Shown here: piece by piece, positions 1 through 5,705 of the stretch
Position numbering within the stretch: position 1 is the first letter of the stretch
How the letters are laid out: the number at the start of each line of letters is the position of its first letter
Origin: Bacteroidota bacterium
GTDB lineage: Bacteria; Bacteroidota; Bacteroidia; Bacteroidales; UBA932
Direction: 5' to 3'
Assembly: GCA_017860395.1 (NCBI GenBank)
Contig: JAGDMC010000054.1
Span: 1 to 8,046 of the forward strand
DNA length: 8,046 nucleotides
Notes under the pieces: generated by a model
Databases searched by the model: none
Told to the model about the DNA's origin: nothing
What the model saw: the letters and a program-made list of their open reading frames with translations, nothing else
Program-made: the position numbers and the translations under genes

Positions 1-45
1 GTCAGACTCTTTTTTTTTGCCCAAAAGACAAAGTTATCCCAGAGA

Positions 46-154
46 TAATCACCTGTCCATATACCGTATCGGTCACCGTCCATCCTCAGTCGCTCAGCTC
101 CGCTTCGCTCCCTGCGGCTGAGTGTGCCCGAGTAAGGTATATGGACAGCTAATC
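46..154. repeat. MITE-like nested inverted repeat flanked by TAATC direct repeats
   Basis: A perfect 13-bp inverted repeat, CTGTCCATATACC at 53-65 and its complement at 136-148, encloses a second stem of 9 pairs (CTCAGTCGC at 85-93 against GCGGCTGAG at 114-122, one G-T wobble). A further partial pairing lies between them (70-76 with 124-130). The centre is much more GC-rich than the surrounding DNA. The 5-mer TAATC lies just outside both ends (46-50 and 150-154), 2 nt and 1 nt from the repeat arms, which resembles a target-site duplication but could be chance. No open reading frame is enclosed. It could be a small non-autonomous mobile element, a repeated extragenic palindrome, or a strong RNA hairpin. 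The inverted repeat is directly visible; its mobile nature is inferred. Confidence 0.5.
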
Positions 155-291
155 TTTCCGTAACATCTTTTTGTTTTACTAAAAAAGAGGCTGAAGACCC
201 TTTTGAAATGGCGGCGGATACTCTTGCACTTGAGACTATTATTTTAGGAAGAGCCCGGCCGGGAAAATGGTGCGACTATGCCGTGGGTTAA
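136..291 (+). pseudogene. Possible gene remnant or micro-ORF (open frame, no recognised family)
   Basis: An open frame runs from the stop at 133-135 to a TAA at 289-291. The first ATG is at 208, which would give only 27 residues beginning MAADTLALE and ending WCDYAVG. Composition in the second half (GCGGCGGAT, GCCCGGCCGG) looks more coding-like than the flanking AT-rich DNA. The longer reading without a start codon contains KKEAEDPFEMAADTL. I do not recognise the family. The stop overlaps the ATG of a second short frame (TAATG at 289-293). Options are the 3' end of a decayed gene, a genuine microprotein, or non-coding structured RNA; the evidence does not separate these. Confidence 0.15.
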
Positions 292-340
292 TGAGCCTTG
301 AGGCAAACCATTCGGCCGAAAAAGTTGGCCAAAGCATGCA
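254..340 (+). other. Palindrome-rich segment that can fold into a nested RNA hairpin
   Basis: Short perfect palindromes cluster here: CCCGGCCGGG (254-263), TTCGGCCGAA (311-320), TTGGCCAA (325-332) and GCATGC (334-339). In the plus-strand RNA, GCCG (280-283) pairs with CGGC (313-316), GGTT (286-289) with AACC (306-309) and GCC (295-297) with GGC (302-304) around a TTGA loop, forming one coaxial hairpin with small internal loops. It is noticeably richer in GC than the flanks. A GTGCGAC string at 269-275 matches the 5' consensus of group II introns (GUGYG), but no reverse transcriptase or domain V is present. The fold is visible by hand pairing only; an RNA function is inferred. Confidence 0.25.
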
Positions 341-422
341 AGAATCAAATAATCAAATATATCCTAAAAATGAAGAGACATCACATCTCTTCATTTTTAG
401 TAATCACCTCACTATTAAATAG
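291..422 (+). CDS. Very doubtful 43-residue ORF overlapping the preceding stop
   Basis: This frame starts at the ATG embedded in TAATG (289-293), an arrangement typical of translational coupling, and reads MSLEANHSAEKVGQSMQESN and onward to a TAG at 420-422. Against it being a gene, its second half runs straight through the perfect terminator hairpin at 364-400, it has no recognisable domain, and a 43-codon open frame is easily met by chance. It is recorded only because the stop/start overlap with the upstream frame is suggestive. Confidence 0.1.
   Translation: MSLEANHSAEKVGQSMQESNNQIYPKNEETSHLFIFSNHLTIK
364..400. terminator. Bidirectional intrinsic terminator
   Basis: CTAAAAATGAAGAGA (364-378) is perfectly complementary to 386-400, giving a 15-bp stem with a 7-nt loop (CATCACA). 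The lower stem is an A-run on one side and a T-run on the other, so each strand shows a GAAGAGA/TCTCTTC core followed by a U-tract. It lies 58 bp beyond the stop codon of the minus-strand deacylase gene and is the natural terminator of that gene. It would equally stop plus-strand transcription from the left before it runs antisense into that gene. Confidence 0.8.
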
Positions 423-457
423 TCTCAGGCTGCGTAGCAATATATTAGGCAGAGGAT

Positions 458-940
458 TTAGATATACTCATACTCATTCCCGCAAAAAACGAGAAACTGA
501 AGAAAATCTTTCCATGCAAGCGAAATGGACGCTCTGTTGTCATTAGGATGGAAACAGATAATGTCTGTTTGCTCAAGATCTTTATCTATAAATAGTTTTA
601 CGTGATGTTCCGAATCATTTATCAGCCCAAATGGAGATACCGAACCGGGCTCTAACCCCAGGTATTTTAACATTCTCTCTTTTGATGCAAAGGTGAGTTT
701 TCCCTGTCTGAGGCTCTTTTCCAAATCGTGAATATTTAATTGCCTTGTGCATTTGAGTAAAACCAGATAATGTCTGTCACCTTTATGGTTTCTGAAAAAA
801 AGGTTTTTACAATGTTCCCCCGGCATGTTTCCTCTGTATTTAAGAACATCGTCCATAGTAGGCAATGAAGGATGATTATGTAATGTGTATTTAATATGGA
901 TTTTATCTAAAAATTCGGTGACTTTATCAATATTTCCCAT
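458..940 (-). CDS. Prolyl-tRNA editing deacylase, YbaK/ProX (PrdX) family
   Basis: This 160-residue cytoplasmic protein matches the free-standing prolyl-tRNA editing domain family, which hydrolyses mischarged aminoacyl-tRNA (typically Ala-tRNA-Pro) made by prolyl-tRNA synthetase. The family pattern runs the full length: YTLHNHPSLPT (residues 18-28), the GEHCKNLFF strand (41-49) carrying the conserved lysine K45, the YLVLL strand (58-62), LTFASKERMLKYLGLEPGSVSPFGLIND in three blocks (82-109), and HPNDN near the end (131-135). Length agrees with the single-domain form, with no synthetase fused to it. The ATG at 940 gives a full N-terminus; upstream DNA is AT-rich without a clear Shine-Dalgarno, as is usual in Bacteroidota. 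It is transcribed divergently from the neighbouring operon and ends toward a strong terminator. Family assignment is confident; the exact mischarged amino acid (Ala versus Cys) is inferred. Confidence 0.9.
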   Translation of the reverse strand: MGNIDKVTEFLDKIHIKYTLHNHPSLPTMDDVLKYRGNMPGEHCKNLFFRNHKGDRHYLVLLKCTRQLNIHDLEKSLRQGKLTFASKERMLKYLGLEPGSVSPFGLINDSEHHVKLFIDKDLEQTDIICFHPNDNRASISLAWKDFLQFLVFCGNEYEYI

Positions 941-1000
941 TAATATATTTTTTAATCCCTAAAGAGTAATAAAAAAATAATGTTTTGCATGAAATGTTTA

Positions 1001-1033
1001 TAAATTTACACAAACATTAATTCCCGCACCAAA
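1001..1033 (-). promoter_or_regulatory. Candidate Bacteroidota promoter for the deacylase gene
   Basis: Read on the minus strand, TTTG (1030-1033) is followed after 21 nt by TAAATTTA (1001-1008), which matches 7 of 8 positions of the TAnnTTTG -7 element with acceptable spacing. It lies about 60 bp upstream of the deacylase start. TAAATTTA is itself palindromic, so it could in principle also serve the divergent operon, but the plus-strand TTTG at 984-987 is only 13 nt away, which is too close. No confident plus-strand promoter was found in the 941-1051 gap. Confidence 0.35.
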
Positions 1034-1051
1034 ATAACTTATAATTTAAGT

Positions 1052-1765
1052 ATGATAAAACTTTTTTTGGCTATAGTTACGCTATCCTTTCCTCTGGCGC
1101 TCCTTCCTGCTCAAAACAGAGATGATTATGAAAGGTACATGCAGGAATCAGGGACAAATTCCATTCTATTCAGGGGGTCTTCACCGCTCCTTTACTCATT
1201 TAAGTATACGGGTACTTTTTTTGCGTATTCTCCGGTTTTTGAAAAGGGAGAATTAAGATACAACGGCAAAAATTACCATAATGTCGAAATGAACTTAAAC
1301 AGCCATCTGGATGAACTGTATGTGAAGTTCAACGGATCTGCAATAGTGGTTACTCTTAACAATGATTTAACAGAAAGCTTTAATATCGGAAATAAGTTTT
1401 TTGTGAATTTAAAGGGAGATGATAAACAGGGTTCTCCTGCTCCCGGATTCTATCAGGTTCTTTATCGCGGAAACGATGCTCTGTATAAAAAAATCAAAAA
1501 AACTTATCAGGAAAGGATTGCACAGAGCTATACCGAAGGTGCAAACAATAAACTTGAAAGGTATTTCAAAACCTCCGAGACATATTATCTCTTAAAGGGA
1601 AATGTTTACTTCATTATTAAAAACAGATCTGCTCTTATGAACCTTTATAAGAACGAAAAAAGAGACTTGGGGCGCTTTGTACGGGAATCAAATCTAAACT
1701 TCTACGATTTCAAAGACGAGGCTTATGTGGCAATTATGAATTTTGTTGAATCCGGAAAGAGATAA
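1052..1765 (+). CDS. Secreted protein of unknown function, first gene of the TonB receptor operon
   Basis: The 237-residue product begins with a clear Sec signal peptide (MIKLFLAIVTL to LLPA, likely cleaved after residue 20 or 21) and has no later membrane segment, so it should be periplasmic or exported. I do not recognise a named enzyme or domain. Visible features are a beta-rich middle with GELRYNGKNYHNVEMNLN (66-83), DELYVKFNG (87-95) and a lysine/arginine-rich C-terminal part. The C-terminal part contains KGNVYFIIKNRSALMNLYKN (182-201) followed by an amphipathic stretch. This layout (YNG-type strand, then a 'Y-x-I-K-x-R-S-x-L' motif, then a basic helix) is familiar from uncharacterised small secreted proteins of Bacteroidota. 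The stop lies 3 bp before the receptor ATG, so co-transcription is nearly certain and a role in receptor function or sensing is plausible. The ATG at 1052 is chosen because it gives the signal peptide. Confidence 0.75.
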   Translation: MIKLFLAIVTLSFPLALLPAQNRDDYERYMQESGTNSILFRGSSPLLYSFKYTGTFFAYSPVFEKGELRYNGKNYHNVEMNLNSHLDELYVKFNGSAIVVTLNNDLTESFNIGNKFFVNLKGDDKQGSPAPGFYQVLYRGNDALYKKIKKTYQERIAQSYTEGANNKLERYFKTSETYYLLKGNVYFIIKNRSALMNLYKNEKRDLGRFVRESNLNFYDFKDEAYVAIMNFVESGKR

Positions 1766-1768
1766 AAA

Positions 1769-4519
1769 ATGAAAAAATCACTGTTTTTCTTATGCATACT
1801 GCTAATAATGCCCGGCCTTGTGCGGGCACAGCAGATTGAGAGAATTGTTGCGAACAAAATTCACATTGACTCATTGGCAATCCTTTCAAATAGAAATTTT
1901 GGCCTGAAGATATATTATCAGGGAAATACAAATATTGATTCTCTTAAACTTTCAATATCATCAACAAAAACCAGTTTCCCGGGAGATCTTGAAAATGTAC
2001 TCAGGCCGGAAGGCTTTTCGGTTACTCTGCTGGGGGATAATATTTTTATTTTGAAGGGAAAGGGAATCGTTAAGAATTTTCCTGAGGGTTATTTTGAAAG
2101 AAGCAACTACAAACTAAACGAATCCTCAGATTTAAACCAAGCCTCATTAAATGAGGGAATCGCTAAATCGGAAAATAAAATTTATAAAATTGGTGACCCA
2201 AATGCTCCTAAAAAAACGGGCAGAGCAATCTTAAGCGGTTATGTCAAAGACTTAAGTACCGGAGAACCATTGATTGGCGTTGCGGTTTTTATTGAAAATC
2301 CAAATACAAGCGCAACAACTGATGCTTATGGTTTCTACAGAATTCCGCTGCCAAAGGGAGAGCAAAACCTTCTTCTTAAAGGTTATGGGCTTGAAGATGC
2401 CAAACTTATGCTCGATGTTTACGGAGACGGCCAGCTTGATATTGCTCTCAAAGAAAAAATATATTCGCTCAAAAGTGTTGTACTTTCTGCGGAAAGCACA
2501 CATAATCTGAGAAGTACGCAAATGGGACTTGAAAAAGTCCGCATCGACAGGATTAAACATGTACCTGCGGCATTTGGAGAGGCAGATGTTATGAAAATAG
2601 TACTAACACTGCCCGGAGTAAAAACAGTAGGCGAGGCATCAGGCGGGTTTAACGTCAGGGGAGGAGCAACAGATCAAAATCTTATACTTTTCAATGAGGG
2701 AACTATATACAACCCCACTCACCTTTTTGGTCTTTTCTCTGCTTTCAATGCAGATATCGTGAATGATATAGAATTGTACAAGAGTACGATTCCGGCAAGA
2801 TATGGGGGAAGAATTTCTTCTGTCCTCGAGATAAACAGCCGGGATGGCAACAGCAAAAAAATTACCGGCTCTGCAGGCATAGGTCTGCTGACAGGTAAAT
2901 TTCACCTGGAAGGGCCTATCATAAAAAATAAGACAAACTTTATAATTGGAGCAAGAACAACTTATTCCGACTGGATTCTTGGCATGCTTCCGGAGAGTAG
3001 CGGTTACAAAAACGGTACAGCTGCTTTTCATGACGTAACAGCCGGTATAAGCCATAAAATTGACTCAAAAAACACATTGTACCTTAATGCATATTATTCG
3101 AAAGATGGTTTCAAGTTCAATACCGATACAAGCTTTTATTACCAAAACCTGAATGCCTCTTTAAAATGGAGAAGTCTCATCAATGAGCACCACAACCTTG
3201 TAATAAGTGCAGGATACGACCACTACAACTATAAGACAAGCGATGTGGGAAATGCAGTAAATGCATACAGTATGAATTTTGCCATCAAGCAGATTTTCTT
3301 AAAAGCGAATTTCAACTGGCTCATAAATGAAAAACACTCATTAAACTATGGTCTTAACTCCGTTTTCTATCAATTGAATCCGGGTTCCCTCCTTCCTATT
3401 GGAGACGAATCTCTTGTAATACCTAAAATTCTCTCTGTCGAAAGAGCGACTGAATCGGCTCTTTACCTCAGTGATAACTGGAGCATTTCCGACAAACTTT
3501 CGCTTGACCTGGGCTTGAGATATTCATATTATACTGCTCTTGGCGAAAAAACATATTATAAATATTTTGCCGGAGAACCAAGAAGTGAACTGTCTATCAT
3601 TGACACCGTAACAGTTGGGGCAGGCAAATTTGTAAAACCGTATCACGGACCTGAGTTCAGAATATCTGCCAGATATGCCTTCAACAACGATTTCTCGTTT
3701 AAGATAGGATTTAACAGTATGCGGCAGAATATTCACATGCTTTCCAATACAACGGCTATTTCTCCTACGGACACCTGGAAACTGAGTGATGCCAATATTG
3801 TTCCCCAGAGCGGATGGCAAACTGCTTTCGGTTTATATGGCAATACTTTTGGGCAGAGAATAGAACTTTCGCTTGAAGGTTACTATAAGGAGATGTACAA
3901 TTATCTTGATTATAAGAGTGGTGCAATATTAAACATGAATGAGTATATCGAAAGGGATGTTGTGGAGACAAACGGGAAAGCTTATGGAATAGAGTTTATG
4001 GTCAAAAAACCTCTTGGTAAGCTTAACGGATGGATGGCTTATACATATTCAAAAACAATGCTGCAACAAACCGTTAAGGACCAGGGTGCCTTAATAAACA
4101 ACGGAGATTGGTACCCGGCATCTTATGACAAACCGCACGATTTGAAAATTATCGCTAACTACAAATTTACACAGCGATTCAGTATTTCTTTGAATGTGGA
4201 TTATTCAACAGGCCGCCCTGTTACCATTCCTCTCAGCAAGTACTATTATGGAAATGGCTATCGTCTTTTCTACTCAGACAGGAATGCATATAGAATTCCG
4301 GACTATTTCAGGATGGACTTCGCGATAAACATAGAGCCGAGCCATAATCTTAAATTATTGACTCATAGTACAATTACTCTTGGGGTATATAATCTTACCG
4401 GCAGGAAAAATGCCTACTCTATCTATTATGATACAAACAGCGGGACGAAGATTCAGGGGTACAAACTCTCAATATTCGGTGCACCGATTCCTTATATTAC
4501 ATACAACATAAAATTTTAG
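1769..4519 (+). CDS. TonB-dependent outer-membrane receptor with STN-like and carboxypeptidase-like N-terminal domains
   Basis: This 916-residue outer-membrane receptor would import, or signal the presence of, a ligand using TonB/ExbBD energy. Signal peptide: residues 1-20 (ending VRA). Residues 23-98 resemble the short STN (secretin/TonB N-terminal) domain, ending FSVTLLGDNIFILKG. Residues 154-231 form a CarboxypepD_reg-like beta-sandwich (GYVKDLSTGEPLIGVAVFIE, then TDAYGFYRIPLPKG). The plug lies at about 262-358, with LPGVKTVGEASGGFNVRGG (281-299), ILFNEGTIYNPTHLFGLFSA (306-325) and ARYGGRISSVLEINSRDG (343-360). The rest is the beta-barrel, ending in IKF with the expected C-terminal aromatic residue. 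The domain order and partner gene differ from SusC/SusD glycan systems; the next gene is a DUF4249 lipoprotein. No clear TonB box was picked out. Substrate is unknown; no enzyme nearby hints at it. Confidence 0.93.
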   Translation: MKKSLFFLCILLIMPGLVRAQQIERIVANKIHIDSLAILSNRNFGLKIYYQGNTNIDSLKLSISSTKTSFPGDLENVLRPEGFSVTLLGDNIFILKGKGIVKNFPEGYFERSNYKLNESSDLNQASLNEGIAKSENKIYKIGDPNAPKKTGRAILSGYVKDLSTGEPLIGVAVFIENPNTSATTDAYGFYRIPLPKGEQNLLLKGYGLEDAKLMLDVYGDGQLDIALKEKIYSLKSVVLSAESTHNLRSTQMGLEKVRIDRIKHVPAAFGEADVMKIVLTLPGVKTVGEASGGFNVRGGATDQNLILFNEGTIYNPTHLFGLFSAFNADIVNDIELYKSTIPARYGGRISSVLEINSRDGNSKKITGSAGIGLLTGKFHLEGPIIKNKTNFIIGARTTYSDWILGMLPESSGYKNGTAAFHDVTAGISHKIDSKNTLYLNAYYSKDGFKFNTDTSFYYQNLNASLKWRSLINEHHNLVISAGYDHYNYKTSDVGNAVNAYSMNFAIKQIFLKANFNWLINEKHSLNYGLNSVFYQLNPGSLLPIGDESLVIPKILSVERATESALYLSDNWSISDKLSLDLGLRYSYYTALGEKTYYKYFAGEPRSELSIIDTVTVGAGKFVKPYHGPEFRISARYAFNNDFSFKIGFNSMRQNIHMLSNTTAISPTDTWKLSDANIVPQSGWQTAFGLYGNTFGQRIELSLEGYYKEMYNYLDYKSGAILNMNEYIERDVVETNGKAYGIEFMVKKPLGKLNGWMAYTYSKTMLQQTVKDQGALINNGDWYPASYDKPHDLKIIANYKFTQRFSISLNVDYSTGRPVTIPLSKYYYGNGYRLFYSDRNAYRIPDYFRMDFAINIEPSHNLKLLTHSTITLGVYNLTGRKNAYSIYYDTNSGTKIQGYKLSIFGAPIPYITYNIKF

Positions 4520-4529
4520 TCCATAAGTT

Positions 4530-5693
4530 ATGAAGGTTGTTAAATTATATATTTATACGCTTATCTCGGCCCTTATGATTAATGGCTGTATTACACCTTT
4601 TGAACCGGAGGGTTATGCCCAGCTGGAGAATCTGCTGGTTATCGAAGGAGATATCTCTGTAAATGAACAAACTGAAATTATTGTCAGCCGTTCGCTAAAA
4701 CTTAATGATATATCTAAAAGAAATTACATTAAAGGTGCTGTTGTATGGGTTGAAAGTGAGCTGGGAGTAAAATTCCCTGCAAACCAGGTAATTTCCGGTA
4801 CAGATGTAAAATATGTTGCAAATACTGCCGGGCTGGATATATCAAAAAAATACAAACTCTGCGTCAGAACTCCGGATGGTAAGTCCTATGAATCGGATCT
4901 GGTTCCTGTAATCATATCTCCGGATATCGACAGTATTGAGTTTGTAACAGACACTTTAAACAAAAGGGTGACGTTTTATGTAAATACCCATGACGACAAC
5001 AATAAGACACATTATTACAAGTGGAGTTATACCGAGGATTGGGAATTTACTTCTCATATATATTCTTCGTTTGAGTACAATCCTCTTACGATGAAGATAA
5101 CAGAGATTCCTTCTTTTCAAAAAAATCGTTTTTATTGCTGGAATAAAGATGTTTCAAAAACAATATTAGCAACATCTACAACGCATCTCTCTTCCGACAG
5201 GGTATACAGGATGCCATTGGTTTCCATGGGGTCGCTTGACTTAAGGATATCCGTCTTATACTGTATTGATGTGAAGCAAAGAGCACTTTCCCGTGAAGGA
5301 TACCAATACTGGGAAACACTCAGAAAGAACTCCGATCAGGTTGGAGGCATATTTTCCCCGCAGCCGAGCGAAATGAAAGGTAATATTAAATGTATTACAG
5401 ATCCCGAAGAAACAGTACTTGGATTCATCAGTGCCGGTTATGTCTCCAAAAAGAGATTTTTTGCCTCAAAGGAAGAAATAGGCGTTTATTACAACCCTCA
5501 CATATGTGAAACAGTAATTCCGGAAAGCTTTGCTCCTCCGGTTGCATGGTCAACAATGTTTGACACAGGATACGATGTTGTGAGCAATAGCCCTTCCACT
5601 AATGAAAGCGTATGGGCACCTGTTGCCTGTGTCGACTGCAGGATTTTTGGAACAAAAAACAAACCTTCATTCTGGCCCAACGATCACATTTAA
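4530..5693 (+). CDS. DUF4249 family outer-membrane lipoprotein
   Basis: The 387-residue product starts with a lipoprotein signal (ISALMINGC, residues 12-20), so Cys20 is the likely lipidation site; isoleucine at -3 instead of leucine is slightly atypical. The mature start CITPFEPEG followed by ENLLVIEGDISVNEQTEIIV is the hallmark N-terminus of DUF4249, a beta-rich family found beside TonB receptors in Bacteroidota. The C-terminus also fits, with CVDC spacing and a closing KPSFWPNDH. The CxxC pair near the end together with the C at the HICE motif could form a disulfide in the envelope. The gene begins 10 bp after the receptor stop. By analogy with SusD it may sit over or beside the receptor barrel to bind ligand, but no biochemical role is established for the family that I can state. 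Start codon chosen for the lipobox; no visible Shine-Dalgarno. Confidence 0.9.
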   Translation: MKVVKLYIYTLISALMINGCITPFEPEGYAQLENLLVIEGDISVNEQTEIIVSRSLKLNDISKRNYIKGAVVWVESELGVKFPANQVISGTDVKYVANTAGLDISKKYKLCVRTPDGKSYESDLVPVIISPDIDSIEFVTDTLNKRVTFYVNTHDDNNKTHYYKWSYTEDWEFTSHIYSSFEYNPLTMKITEIPSFQKNRFYCWNKDVSKTILATSTTHLSSDRVYRMPLVSMGSLDLRISVLYCIDVKQRALSREGYQYWETLRKNSDQVGGIFSPQPSEMKGNIKCITDPEETVLGFISAGYVSKKRFFASKEEIGVYYNPHICETVIPESFAPPVAWSTMFDTGYDVVSNSPSTNESVWAPVACVDCRIFGTKNKPSFWPNDHI

Positions 5694-5705
5694 TAATATG
5701 ATTAT

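Noticed and set aside
1..18. T-run (10-18) as the tail of an upstream terminator
   Set aside because: Only nine bases precede it inside the window and no stem can be seen, so it cannot be judged.
53..148. Integron attC site or CRISPR repeat
   Set aside because: There is no GTTRRRY/RYYYAAC core pair, and no regularly spaced direct repeats occur; it is a single nested inverted repeat.
181..345. RNase P RNA, tmRNA or SRP RNA
   Set aside because: None of the hallmark strings of these RNAs is present, and the segment is far too short.
298..546. 82-codon open frame on the plus strand starting at TTG
   Set aside because: It overlaps the 3' end of the well-supported minus-strand deacylase gene, crosses the terminator hairpin, starts with TTG and has no recognisable domain or signal.
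2252..3055. Open frames antisense to the receptor gene (2252-2560, 2639-3055) and the plus-frame one at 2274-2510
   Set aside because: They lie wholly inside the receptor coding sequence, whose domain pattern is continuous through the region; they are shadows in other frames.
3524..3971. Minus-strand open frames inside the receptor barrel region
   Set aside because: Low-complexity, cysteine/serine-rich translations with no domains, overlapping a clear gene.
1769..4519. SusC-type glycan receptor
   Set aside because: No SusD homologue follows; the partner is a DUF4249 lipoprotein, and no carbohydrate-active enzyme is encoded nearby.
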